Origin: Chondrilla cf. caribensis
Lineage: Eukaryota; Porifera; Demospongiae; Chondrillida; Chondrillidae
DNA length: 64,000 nucleotides
Reading direction: 5' to 3'
Assembly (NCBI GenBank): GCA_964020155.1
Contig: OZ026561.1
Span: forward strand, 676,001 to 740,000
This document shows, in pieces, positions 1-24,200 of this stretch. Both the position numbers and the translations under genes were made by a program. The stretch's first letter is position 1; each line of letters opens with the position of its first letter. Below the pieces are notes generated by a model, which was not told the DNA's origin, searched no databases, and saw nothing but the letters and a program-made list of their open reading frames with translations.

Positions 1-218
1 GAGACTCACCTGGGTAGGATGTGGGTGTGGGAGAGGGTCCAGGCATCATTGCGGGTGTGGTTGCTGTAGTATAGCCTGTATACAAAGTATAGTGTATTGC
101 TCAACAACACAGCAATGTTAACTAGTATTATCAAATTATGTATGAGGTTTGTATTGAATTTCACTCTACCAGCTAATTAACATCTCAAACAAAAACAATT
201 GAATAGAGAATGATTGTG

Positions 219-297
<79 letters not shown>

Positions 298-684
298 TGA
301 ACACTTGAGTGATGGTACATTTACTACATGTACAGATGTACTTATGTGACCATAATATATACGATATCTTCAGTACAAAATTGTTCAAATTGTACTTATG
401 CAAACGATCATAATAGTTAGATCGCTATTGGATCAAAATTGAGTTGATTCACACATAATTTTGGAATATGAAAGTAGATACACATGGGTGCACTGTATCA
501 AAAATGTGCTCCACTTAGTAATTATTATTCAAAATGCCAAATGGATGGAACTCTCGAACCAAAAGTGTGTCCTTTTCACATGTACTGTCACATACATACA
601 TTGAATGCTCTCACCTGGGACAGTGCAACTGCAGAGGATTGCCATTGACAGGAACAAGATTGAATTATTCTTTATCTTCTCCAT
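1..684 (-). CDS. Gene A (5' part): secreted mucin-like member of the SRCR/Calx-beta cluster, runs off left edge
   Basis: Two exons are supported. Exon 615-684 starts at the ATG at 684 and encodes a signal peptide (charged start, hydrophobic core LFLSMAIL, then CSC). It ends at a GTGAGA donor in phase 1. Exon 10-75 follows an AG acceptor and continues in frame as a Thr/Pro/Ser-rich linker ending PTPTSYPG, then a GTGAGT donor, again in phase 1. The same linker closes the mucin segment of gene C near 21,960. Gene A therefore appears to lack the SRCR array and to join signal peptide directly to linker; the rest lies beyond the window. Intron 1 holds a (GT)n tract. It could instead be a deleted or decaying paralogue, but both exons are open and splice sites look intact. 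Role unknown; secretion is inferred. Confidence 0.55.
223..299. repeat. (GT)n microsatellite
   Basis: About 75 bp of near-pure GT inside the first intron of gene A. Confidence 0.95.
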
Positions 685-760
685 GATCTCAGAATAAGTA
701 GATGTCCAACTAATCAGACAGGTTGAAAGACAATCAACTGTGAACTGTCCAAGCTTCAAG
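685..760 (-). promoter_or_regulatory. Conserved block just upstream of gene A start
   Basis: The sequence just 5' of the gene A ATG is shared with the same position of gene C (28,150-28,215) and of the dead signal exon near 29,937. The shared features are an AATCAG core and a CAATCAACTGTGA-like stretch. In the latter two copies the core is a full CCAATCAG, an inverted CCAAT-type box about 30-35 bp from the ATG. It may be promoter or 5' UTR; no TATA box is evident. Confidence 0.35.
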
Positions 761-952
761 CTAACCTCTACTGGTATTTACCATATATTGTAATGATGGT
801 CACCACATCTGGAATCTCCAGACACTCTCTCTTAAACTGACAAATTACACTAGGTCCTCCAAGTTAATATAGCTATGGGCACACTTTTATGGATTTAAGA
901 TAAACTAATTATGGAGTAACAGTATAATTAGATTTTGATAATTCAATTACCA

Positions 953-1240
953 GCACACTCCAGCAGGTAGTAAACACATTCTTAGGGATTTACAGAAGAC
1001 TCCATGGAGTCATCTGTGCACAGATGACTCCATGCACAGATGACTCAACAGATGACTCCACAGATGGTTCCACAGATGCCTCAACTGTCTAACTCACTGA
1101 CTCGATGAACGCTACGTAGTAAACCAACTGAAAATGGATGGTCACCTAGAAGTGTCATCACATGTCAAATTATTAAGCTACAGTGACACATTGACCATGT
1201 GCTTTGTGTGGATGTTTCTCGAATCTCATGACATAATTTG
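953..1240. repeat. Dispersed intergenic block 'gamma', copy 1
   Basis: Begins with a stretch like ACCAGCACACTCCAG and ends with a conserved segment around CCAACTGAAAATGGATGG and AGTGTCATCACATGTC. Related copies lie at about 3,360-3,560 and 20,160-20,480, always between genes of the cluster. No open frame is conserved across all copies, so I read it as duplicated flanking DNA. Confidence 0.6.
1010..1085. repeat. 12-bp GATGACTCCACA minisatellite
   Basis: Irregular tandem copies of a unit close to GATGACTCCACA. It includes one TGACTCA, which matches the AP-1 consensus. A longer version is at 20,165-20,292 in the paralogous position. Confidence 0.75.
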
Positions 1241-1409
1241 GAACTCAAACAGTTATATATTATAAGTATGTGCATGTTATTTCAGAATAATACTATACAT
1301 GCATTCGAGTTACAATAACTATACATACTGTAGTAAATACACTTATGTGTATCATATAGTATATGTGGAGTGGATAATTTGAAGCGTCGAGTGCTAAAAC
1401 CATCACGTG

Positions 1410-1736
1410 ACCTAGGTGTACAATATTCGATGGAGGTATGCCATCATAATAGATCATCACTTCCCCTTCTATGCCAGGTGCCTGCAAGGGACGGTCTAGC
1501 TATATAGCTGGTCTAGCACCTGGACAGTCCCCTTTCTGCTAGGGGTGGTCTAGCAAGCTAGATTTGATTGTATGCAATAAATGACACTACATCAAACCAA
1601 TCCAATAGCAGATATGTTCTCTTTTACACCATGCAGTTATGTTTTCGTATAGTTAGTACTATGAACCTATTACTACTAGAACAGTGCAGGAGACTTGATG
1701 TCACTGCTTATGCTACTTCTGTGGGACTTGAGGTTG
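1410..1736. repeat. 3' flank block shared by terminal exons, copy 1
   Basis: This stretch follows the orphan terminal exon and is repeated after the terminal exons of gene B (about 3,700-4,018) and gene C (about 20,590-20,985). It contains a possible reading frame (minus) with the motif PPSNIVHLG behind a CCTTGCAG acceptor-like site. The copies differ by in-frame lengths there, but a coding role is unproven. Confidence 0.55.
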
Positions 1737-1858
1737 CTATTTATTTTTGACTTGCATCGGTAGCTTGTAAGAACTACCACCAGTTTTACACCTTATCACA
1801 AGTCGTCCTTTTTCATTCTTCCTCAACCGAACACCACTCATGGTGTCCCTTGGGAGGC
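1737..1858 (-). pseudogene. Orphan copy of the cluster's terminal exon
   Basis: 122 bp, exactly the length of the terminal exons of genes B and C, with an intact AG acceptor (CTCAG), the CLPRDT motif in frame and a TAG stop. Its required penultimate exon (SVTYDA...CKC) is absent between here and gene B, whose own terminal exon is at 4,019-4,140. It most likely arose by tandem duplication of the gene B 3' end, about 2.3 kb. It could serve as an alternative last exon for gene B, because acceptor and frame are preserved. Confidence 0.6.
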
Positions 1859-1946
1859 CTGAGGTATAACACATGCATGAGGTTGATATGGTATGTTGGA
1901 ACCTAACATACTAACTCATACAGTAGCAGTTGCACGCATGCATGCA

Positions 1947-1948
<2 letters not shown>

Positions 1949-2011
<63 letters not shown>
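1949..2011. repeat. (CA)n microsatellite
   Basis: About 60 bp of pure CA just upstream, in minus-strand sense, of the orphan terminal exon. The same arrangement occurs next to the gene C terminal exon at 21,182-21,236. Confidence 0.95.
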
Positions 2012-2014
<3 letters not shown>

Positions 2015-2228
2015 GTCACACATGATACAATAGCACAGAGGAATAGTGTAAATTATCAATATTAAACACATTTGAATCTCATATGATGGTATTATTCAAT
2101 ACTGTATATAGCCAGTTGTTATAATGTATGTACCGCAGCATATACCTGACTGCAACAGGTCAGATTTCAAAGGTTTCTGGACAACTCTAATGGGTTCTGA
2201 AACTTAACAACGTGCATAATAATGTAAT

Positions 2229-2430
2229 TACCAGCACACTGCAGTAAACAGTAAACACATTCTTAGGGATTCAAGGAAGACTCCAAAGGTGACTCCAGGG
2301 TCTAGTGTAGCCATATTGAGATATATTGTTTGGACTTCATGAAGCTCTAGTAGACCAACTGAAAATGGATGGTTACTTTGATGTACACCTATGGCTAACA
2401 AGTCCATGATTAAATCACATTTCCACATTT
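2229..2430 (-). repeat. Dispersed intergenic block 'alpha', copy 1 (exon-like)
   Basis: Copies lie at about 18,131-18,330 and 28,650-28,860, in each case 0.5-1.5 kb upstream of a cluster gene start. On the minus strand it looks exon-like: a TTTTCAG acceptor, an open stretch containing NMATLDPGV and ESLRMCLLF, and a GTAATT donor. No start codon or known domain is present. It could be a conserved upstream exon, a promoter element or merely duplicated DNA. Confidence 0.5.
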
Positions 2431-2446
2431 CATGTATTATGTATGC

Positions 2447-2665
2447 ATAGCATCCGTTACCATAGAAACATTATACAGCAATTTTATAATGTATAAAGCG
2501 CTAGCAACAGTATAAAGCATTAGCAACGGATGCTATAATGGTTAAGACATGGACACTCGGGCATTATGACATATAAAATACACTCGCCCTCAGGTGCTTC
2601 GCGCCCTCAGGACTCGGTATTTTATATGCCATAATGCCCTCGTGCCCATGTCTTAACCACTAAAT
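2447..2665. mobile_element. Fold-back MITE-like element, copy 1
   Basis: Two nested inverted repeats lie side by side: TAGCATCCGTTACC...GCAACGGATGCTA, then GGTTAAGACATGG...CCATGTCTTAACC around a GC-rich loop. A second copy lies in opposite orientation at 38,084-38,309 with the same composite structure, which argues for mobility. No coding capacity. Confidence 0.7.
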
Positions 2666-2965
2666 GTAACACTTTTTGTGTACATGTGTCTCTTTGAAAC
2701 TCGTGTACATATCGGTTAAATAGCACTGAAGCACACACTTGGATATCATACTTTACATACACACTGTACATACTAACCATAATATAATCATTCATAATTA
2801 TTATACATTCATACATAATAAATAGTGTCTGAAATGATAATAATAATCTCTATAACTGACAAATTACACTAAATCTGAGTACTTATAGCTACATATGGGG
2901 TAGCAGTATTATAGATAATACAGAGATACGGTATAAATTATTATACATAAATTATCAGCAATGCA

Positions 2966-3160
2966 AATACCAGCACATTCCAGTAGGCAGTAAACACTAG
3001 GAATTCTAAGAAGACACTACAGTCTAGTGTAGCCATATTCGGATAATTGTTTAGACCTGAAGAAGCACTAGACTAGACCAACTGAAAATGCATGGCTACC
3101 TAGAAGTGTCACCACATGACCATACATCTATTATTAAGCTTTAGTGGCACATTGACAGTG
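2966..3160. repeat. Dispersed intergenic block 'beta', copy 1
   Basis: Related to blocks at about 19,697-19,900 and 30,195-30,440. Shared features are ACTCCAGTAGG, AAGAAGACACTACAG and CTATTATTAAGCTTTAGTGG. It appears to be an older diverged relative of block alpha. Confidence 0.55.
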
Positions 3161-3359
3161 AATTGGGAATGCAAACAAAAAATTACCTCGTACACGTGCT
3201 ATTCAGAGTAATACTGTATACATGCGAATACCATGCAGTTACTATTATGTATTATATGTGTATTATATATAAATTATATTATGCATGTATGGCATAAATA
3301 CTGTACAATAATGTGATATCTTGCATGAGCACTGTCTCATGTATGCACATTACATGCAT

Positions 3360-3560
3360 GCTCAGTATATTATAATGATGACGACTCCAAAGAAGACTCA
3401 ACTGTCTAGTATAGTCATATTTGGAGATTGTTTGGACGTGATGAAGTACTAGTAGACCAACTGAAAATGAATGGTTACCTAGAAGTGTCATCACATGTCA
3501 AATTATTAAGCTGCAGTGACACATTGACCATGTGCTTTGTGTGGATGTCCAAAGCTCATG
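3360..3560. repeat. Dispersed intergenic block 'gamma', copy 2
   Basis: Matches 953-1240 and 20,160-20,480. Lies just 3' of gene B. Together with 3,700-4,018 it makes a ~2.3 kb tandem duplicate of the 1,000-1,860 region. Confidence 0.55.
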
Positions 3561-4018
3561 TATAATTTGGGAGCTCAAACAGTTTTATATTATAAGTACA
3601 TGCTACTCAGACTAATAATATGCAATCCAGTTACAGCAACTATACATACTGCAGAAAATGTACATATGTGTATTGCAATTGTATAATGTATGTGGAGAGG
3701 ATAATTTGAAGTGTTGAGTGCTGAAGTCACGTGACCTAGGTGTACAATATTTGATGGAGGTGTGCTATCATAGACTGTCACTTTCCCTTCTCTGTCAGAC
3801 ACCTGCAAGGGGCAGTCTATAGCTAGCTGGATTTGATTTTATGCAATGATTGTATGCAATAAATGACACTACATCAAACCAATCCAATAGCAGATATGTT
3901 CTCTTTTACACTAGCTATGTTTTCTAATAGTTAGTACTATGAACCTATTCCTACTAGAACAGTGCAGGAGACTTGATGTCACTGACTGCTTATGCTACTT
4001 CTGTAGGACTTGAGGTTG

Positions 4019-17002
<12,984 letters not shown>

Positions 17003-17025
17003 TCCTCACAGTAGACTACCCAGAT

Positions 17026-17044
17026 GGGGGGGGGGGGGGGGGGG
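17026..17044. repeat. Homopolymer G19 (C19 on the coding strand) next to gene B start
   Basis: Nineteen consecutive G, ending 24 bp upstream of the gene B ATG on the coding strand. A C15 tract also occurs at 27,017-27,031 in gene C intron 2. Such runs are unstable in replication and sequencing; exact length is uncertain. Confidence 0.85.
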
Positions 17045-17716
17045 CACTCCACATGCAAGACCTGGGGATCAGTCAACCATACACAGAGAGACAGAGAGCA
17101 GTACTCAGAGGATACCCTTCAGGAAGAGCAACTGAACCCCAATAGACTATCTGTCTACAACTGCTACGATTATATAGGTGAGCTAATCACTGGACCTTTG
17201 AAGGCTTCCTCTACACTGCAACAGCAACCCACAACCTTCCTATAAGGGCTGTACTGGCTGAAAAGATACATTCACCAGTGACAAACTTCCCAATAAGGAA
17301 AAAACATTCCCCTGTTTATATAGCTGAGTAAAATCAATAAGCAGTGTTAGTGTAACAACACAGTGCACCTGCACCACGACCTCCCACCTCCCCACTGTTT
17401 ATGTAATACACAATAGCCAAACTATACATACCTACACAATCTTCATACATGCATAATTGTATTACACAGACATGCATACATGATGTGGGTGCAAATTATT
17501 GTCTGATAAGCTAAGTCTTGTTCCAAACCAGTAAGCATGCGATTCAATCCACAAACCCATGGGCGTCCGGTGCGCATTATCATTTTCGCACAGGTAGAGG
17601 TGGCTGGACATTCGTTACCTGGTTGGCCAAAGTCGCCAAAGACGCTGAATTTCAGAGCCGATCTTGTAGCTACAGGAAAACAACGTAGTAATACATGTGG
17701 TGTACGTACGCATAGG

Positions 17717-17935
17717 CTAAGAAGAGTTCTACTGATACTCAATGTAATATTAAATTCTATTGCTGGTCATGCAGACCTGGAATGTCTAGATACTCTCCAT
17801 CCAAAACTGAAAACTTATGCTCCATCCTCCAAATATATAGAGCTATGGAGTGCCAGACTGAGTTTTAACCTGCTGTACATGTATTGTATTATTATGGAAA
17901 TACTGACATATAATACAATATAATAATAAACTATA
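17717..17935. repeat. Duplicated intergenic segment upstream of genes B and C, copy 1
   Basis: Matches 28,226-28,444 closely. Both copies keep a plus-strand open frame containing DTLHPKLKTY and SSKYIELWS. It is not linked to any recognised gene. Block alpha follows it in both places. Confidence 0.7.
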
Positions 17936-18130
17936 ATTACATTATATGGAGAAATAGTGCAAATTATTATTATTAAATACTGTTGAATCTCATATAGTAT
18001 TACTTAATACTGTAGGTAGTTGCTATATGTATGTACAGCTTATACCTAATTGCAGCATCTCAGGTTTCAAAGGCTCCTGGACAGCTCTAATGGTTTCTGA
18101 AACTTGACAATCTGCATGATAATGTAATTA

Positions 18131-18330
18131 CCAGCACACTCCAGTAAACAGTACACACATGCTTAGGGATTCAAGGAAGATTCCAAAGATGATCCTACAG
18201 TCTAGTATATTAAAATATTGTTTGGACTTGATGAAGCTCTAGTAGACCAACTGAAAATGGATGGTTACTTTGATGTGCACCTATGGCTAACAAGTCCATG
18301 ATTAAATTACATTTCCACATTTCATGTATT
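18131..18330 (-). repeat. Dispersed intergenic block 'alpha', copy 2
   Basis: Copy of 2,229-2,430 with small deletions that break the exon-like frame, lying about 1.1 kb upstream of gene B. Confidence 0.55.
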
Positions 18331-18729
18331 ATGTATGTCATACTTTTTGTGTACATGTGTCTCAGAGTCTTTGAAACTCATGTACATAATATTTGTCAGC
18401 ACTTAAAAACACATGCATAGACATATACTATACATACATACAGACTGTGCATACTATCCATATAAATATGAATAATAATATTATACATATTATATTATTA
18501 TAGTGTCTAAAATTATACATATCATTACATATAATATACATATTATACGATGTCATATAGATCACTACATCTGACATACATACAGTACCTATCTGTCTAC
18601 CACACATATTGCATTAATTTTAGTATCATGCACGTCAGTGTGTGTGTCTTGCATAATATACTCTGTATCATGTGTATCTCATGCTCAGGGTTATATACAT
18701 AATGTAGTGAGCGTCAATAGATGATAACA

Positions 18730-18938
18730 TACCGTATAGCGGGAAATATTCGCGGGACAAAATTTTCGTGGATTTCGCGGTTTGCCTAACATCCACGAAA
18801 ATTTTATCTGCGAACTAGGCGTTCTCGCTGTTCTGTCACGTGACTCTGGCCAGCATCCACGAAAATTTTATCTGCAAATTTTCATTTTTGGAGCCAACCA
18901 TGAAAATTTTGTCCCGTAAAATTTCCCGCTATACGGTA
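18730..18938. mobile_element. MITE with perfect 18-bp terminal inverted repeats
   Basis: Left end TACCGTATAGCGGGAAAT, right end ATTTCCCGCTATACGGTA, 209 bp, no coding capacity. Internal subterminal repeats of TCCACGAAAATTTTATCTGC occur twice. A diverged sibling is at 4,581-4,782. The flanks suggest a TA-type target. Confidence 0.85.
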
Positions 18939-19442
18939 AAAATCATACTATACTATGTACATGCATGAAAACCTTTTCATTCAAGAATGCCATTCTGTGC
19001 ATTCTCCATCATGTGAATAGCAACACACACTGTTCTACATATTGTATTTGGTAAGTTGGTAAGTTTCCTTTTCGTTGTGCTCTAAACTAAGACACATGTA
19101 CAACCTTAATAACATCAATTTTACATATGTCTCAATCAATGCATGTGTCAATGACACAAGTATCATACATATGTACACTAGAATGGAATTATGTGAAGAC
19201 ATTCAATTGCAAGTGATTGTACATCTACTGCATGTACAGATGTACTTATGGTATTTGAAGCTACTTAAGAAGGGCAAATTCTTTGGATTCTTTTTACATT
19301 ATGCAAAAGGTCACATAATTATGCCATTTAGATTGAATTGCTTTGCACATAACTTTGGAATGAAAGCAGATACTGTACAAGTGCACTGTTTCCACTACAG
19401 TCATTTTCCCAAGTTCTATACACAAACATCGAACACTCTCAC

Positions 19443-19500
19443 CTAGTACAGTGCAGCTGCACAAGACTGCCATTGACAGGAAGAAGACAAAATTCAAGCT
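19443..19500 (-). pseudogene. Dead signal-peptide exon
   Basis: Aligns with the signal exon of gene A (615-684): the coding part FLSMAVLCSCTV and the GTGAGAG donor remain, but the first ~20 bp including the ATG are missing. An internal ATG survives. It marks a lost gene copy between B and C. Confidence 0.65.
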
Positions 19501-19696
19501 AAGCTCTAGTGGTATTTACCATACATTGTACAAATGGTTACAACACCTGGAATTTCTGGACACACTCTTAAACTGACAATTTGCACTAGATCATCTGAGT
19601 CAAATATATATATAATATAGCTATATATGGGGTAATAGTATTAAAGATAATATAGAGGTACGGTTTAAATTACTATGCATAAATTATAGACAATGC

Positions 19697-19900
19697 AATT
19701 AACAGCACACTCCAGTAGGAATCCTAAGAAGACACTACAGTCTAGTGTAGCCATATTAGGATAATTGTTTAGACCTGAAGAAGCACTAGTAGACCAACTG
19801 AAAATGGATGGAAGTGTCACCACACGACAATACATCTATTATTAAGCTTTAGTGGCACTTTGACAATGTTTCTGTAAGCTCATGTATCTAGTGAATTATT
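19697..19900. repeat. Dispersed intergenic block 'beta', copy 2
   Basis: Counterpart of 2,966-3,160 and 30,195-30,440. Around 19,890-19,905 it provides the empty-site version of the insertion at 30,443-30,703. Confidence 0.6.
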
Positions 19901-20164
19901 AATATACATTTGGAAATTCAAACAATTTTATCTCATGCACATGCTATTCAGAGTATATTGTATACATGCAAATAACATGCAGTTACTATTATGTGTATGT
20001 GTATTAAATTATATTCGTATGTATAGCATACATACTGTACATAAATGTGATATCTTGTATACATATACATATGTATAGCATACATACTGTACATTAATGT
20101 GATATCTTGCATGAGCTCTGTCTCATGTATGCACAACACATGAATGCTCAGTATATTATAATCA

Positions 20165-20292
20165 TGATGACTCCACAGAAGACTCAACAGATGACTCAAG
20201 AGATGACTCAACAGATGACTCCACAGATGACTCCAAAGATGACTCTACTGATGACTCCACAGATGACTCTACCGTGCGGATGACTCCACTGT
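20165..20292. repeat. 12-bp GATGACTCMACA minisatellite with AP-1-like cores
   Basis: About ten copies, two of them containing TGACTCA and most others TGACTCC. It lies in block gamma copy 3, about 700 bp 3' of gene C. A shorter version is at 1,010-1,085. Confidence 0.8.
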
Positions 20293-20985
20293 CTAGTATA
20301 GTTCTATTTTGAGATATTTTGGACCTGATGAAGCACCACTAAACCAACTGAAAATGGATGGTCACCTAGAAGTGTCATCACATGTCAAATTACTAAGCTG
20401 TACTGATACATTGACCGTATGCTCTCTGTGTGTGGATGTCCCTCAAAGCTCATGACATAATTTGGAACTCAAACAGTTATATATTATAAGTACATGCTAT
20501 TCAGACTAATAATATATATACATTCCAGTTACAGTAACTATACATACTGTAGAAAATGTATGTATGTGTATCTTATAGTATATGTGGAGAGGATAATTTG
20601 AAGCGTCGAGGGCTAAAGCCACGCAACCTAGGTGTACAATATTTGATGGAGGTATGCTATTATAGACTGTCACTTCCCCTTCTATGCCTGGTACCTGCAA
20701 GGGACAGTTTAGATAGCTGGTCCAACAACCGGACAATCTCATTGTGCAGCCGGTCAGGCTAGAGCCTTCTTCTCTCTATCCTTGGCTTTCTGCTAGGGGC
20801 GGTCTAGCTAGCTAGATTTAATTGTATGTAATAAATGACACTACATCAAACCAATCCAATAGCAGATATGTTCTCTTTTACACCAGTTATGTTTTCTTAT
20901 AGTTAGTACTATGAACCTATTACTACTAGAACAGTGCAGGAGACTTGATGTCATTTCTCTGATACTTTTGTGGGACTTGAGGTTA

Positions 20986-21180
20986 CTATCCATTTTGGAC
21001 TCGCATCGATAGCTTGTAAGAGCTACTACCAGTTGTACAGGTTATCACAAGTCGTCCTTTTTCATTCTTCCTCAACTGAACACCACTCATGGTGTCCCTT
21101 GGGAGGCCTGAGGTATAACACATGTTTGAGGTTGATACGGTATGCTAGAATCACAGATACTAACTCATACAGTAGCAGTT

Positions 21181-21238
<58 letters not shown>

Positions 21239-24200
21239 CGCATACATAATATGTCCCTTTGAATATTGTAACTACTATACATGAAACGACTTACATGGTT
21301 CTTTCTTTTCCATTTTCCTGAACACACATTTACACACACTTCCTTCTGGAGGGTAGTGTACGATATTCAGTGTTTGGTTCACTGCATCGTAAGTCACTGA
21401 AGGGGTTACATTGAATTCTGGACTACAATCAACTGAAATTACAAAGCAAAGACATATCATCAGTATGGAGTGAATTCTCATGCATAATACCTTGGACCAT
21501 CGATCTAGATCATCACTATATCATGTGTTTTGTTACAGAGATTCAATACTATTCAACTAAGCTAATCCTGATTGTCCACTTACTTGGAGTGTTGCAGACC
21601 TCTCCGATCCACCCCTCCGGACACACACAAACCCTGTCCTCTGTACATGTTCCCCTCACACAAGTAGGAACACACACTGTGGAGAAGATCATAACCCATA
21701 GGTAGAATTTTGATACACCCATACATACATCAATACACAATACACTAGAGTCCAATGTGGGATCCCAGATGTGACCTCAACTCCTTGGTTGAATCACATA
21801 TACAACTTAGATGCCTGTGAAACAAGACAGATTTTAATTTCGGGACTCAATAAAGGTGAGTACATCAAAAAGGCTACCACCCAAAGTAGGTAGCTGTCTA
21901 CAGGGTGCACTGTTATAGTGACTAATAAGATGGGCTGAGCACATGGGACAGAGACACACCTGGGTAGGTTGTGGGTGTGGGAGAGGGAGAAGGCATTGTT
22001 GAGGGTGTGGTTGCTGTTGAGATAAGTGTTGTTGTTGTGGAGAGGGATGATATAGTGCTGGTTGACATGGCGATAGATGACGACCTATCACAGAACATGG
22101 AGATGTTTGTTGGTGAGATGAAGTCCAGTCTATTACCTCCAATCAAAACAGCATTCTGGGAGTGATAAACATAAACAGAGTAAACAACAAGTGTAAACAG
22201 CAACACATGACAACAATGACTCACCGATATAGTCAATCCATAACAGTGTTGGGTGAGGGTCACAAAGACATCAGCATTGGTACCAAACACACTTATGGTG
22301 ATGGTTCTTGATTCTGTGAAGTCGTCGTCCACTACCTCACCAAGTAGTGGAGAGGAGACGGCTAGGTGTACTTTGTAAGGCACAGAGCAGGGATGAAGAG
22401 TGATCCTCATAGACAAGGGGATCTGAAATCCACTGTAGCTAACAGTGAGGGAGCAGGACAGACTGGTGCAGTCATTGGAAACACTACAGCTCCCTGCTGT
22501 GCCCGGAGAAGATGGAGTTTGGTTTCTTAATCTGTAGAGACTTGAACACATCTCTTCCTTTGACACATTACACAGTAGGGGTGGTGTTATGGGTGGTGTT
22601 GTGGTTGTGGGTGTCAATGTGGGTGTGGTTGTTGTTGGGCTATATGCTGTTGTCACAGCTACGGATAATATGGGACTGGTTGCAGTGGTGATGGATGTTG
22701 ACCTATCACAAAACATATAGATGTTTGCTAGTGAGATGAAGTCCAGTCTATTACCTCCAATTAAAAGAGTATTCTGGGAGTGATAAACATAAACAGAGAT
22801 TTCTAACAACAATTTTAAGTGTAAACAACAACACATGACAACAATGACTCACCGATATAGTCACTCCATAGCATTGTTGGGTGAGGGTCACAATGACATC
22901 AGTACTGGCACCAAACACACTTATGGTGATGGTTCTTGATTCTGTGAAGTTGTCGTCCACTACCTCACCAAGTAGTGGAGAGGAGACGGCTAGGTGTACT
23001 TTGTAAGGTACAGAGCAGGGATGGAGAGTGATCCTCAGAGACAAGGGGATCTGAAATCCACTGTAGCTAACAGTGAGGGAACAGGACAGACTGGTGCAAT
23101 CATCAGAAACACTACAGCTCCCTGCTGTGCCCGGAGAAGATAGAGTTTGGTTTCTCAAACTGTTGACACTTGAACACATCTCTTCCTTTGTAGTATTACA
23201 TGACATAGGTGTGGTTGTAGACATGCTTGTGGGTGTGGTTGTGGGTATGGATGTGGGTGTGGTTGTTGTTGGGCTATATGCTGTTGTCACAGCTATGGAT
23301 AATATGGAACTGGTTGCCATGGTGATGGATGATGACCTATCACAGAACATATAGATGTTTGCTGGTGAGATGAAGTCCAGTCTATTACCTCCAATCAAAA
23401 CAGCATTCTGGGAGTGGTAAACATAAACAGAGACTCTAAACAACAAGTGTAAACAGCAACACATGACAACAATGACTCACCGATATAGTCAATCCATAAC
23501 AGTGTTGGGTGAGGGTCACAATGACATCAGCACTGGTACCAAACACACTTATGGTGATGGTTCTTGATTCTGTGAAGTCGTCGTTCACTACCTCACCAAG
23601 TAGTGGAGAGGAGACGGCTAGGTGTACTTTGTAGGGCACAGAGCAGGGATAGAGAGTGATCCTCAGAGACAAGGGGATCTGAAATCCACTGTAGCTAACA
23701 GTGAGGGAACAGGACAGGTTGGTGCAGTCATCAGAAACACTACAGCTCCCTGCTGTGCCCGGAGAAGATAGAGTTTGGTTTCTTAATCTGTAGAGACTTG
23801 AACACATGTTTTCTTTTGATGAGTAGCATGGATCTACAGGAGTAGACATCTCTATACGATGAAACTTCAATCTATCCATTGTAGACTATCTACATAGTGA
23901 GTACTAGAAGATGTGAGGAATAAAATATCACACTGACGGTATAACAGTGTAAAACACAACTGTGGCCTCATTTCAAGCAAGAATGTGATTCATGTAGATA
24001 CTATCATAGTACTGTACAATAGGCGATGAACATCATTGAGTTGAGTGTATTGAATAGACCATGAAAATCAATATTATTCTCTTACCATGCTGTGGGTACA
24101 TGAATTATTCAATGAGTACAGTGTTGAATGAAGCATACAATAGAATACAGTGTTCTATGAAGTATACAATAACGTCAAGTACCACTCATGACACACAGGA

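Noticed and set aside
185..403. Poly-His-Thr or Cys-Val frames over (CA)n/(GT)n tracts here and at some twenty other places (e.g. 14,848-15,198, 37,258-37,623, 47,775-48,257)
   Set aside because: They are read-throughs of dinucleotide repeats in introns or intergenic DNA, with equivalent frames on both strands.
17537..17923. 128-codon plus-strand frame partly repeated at 28,107-28,436
   Set aside because: The shared half lies in a duplicated intergenic block; upstream halves differ and no domain is recognisable.
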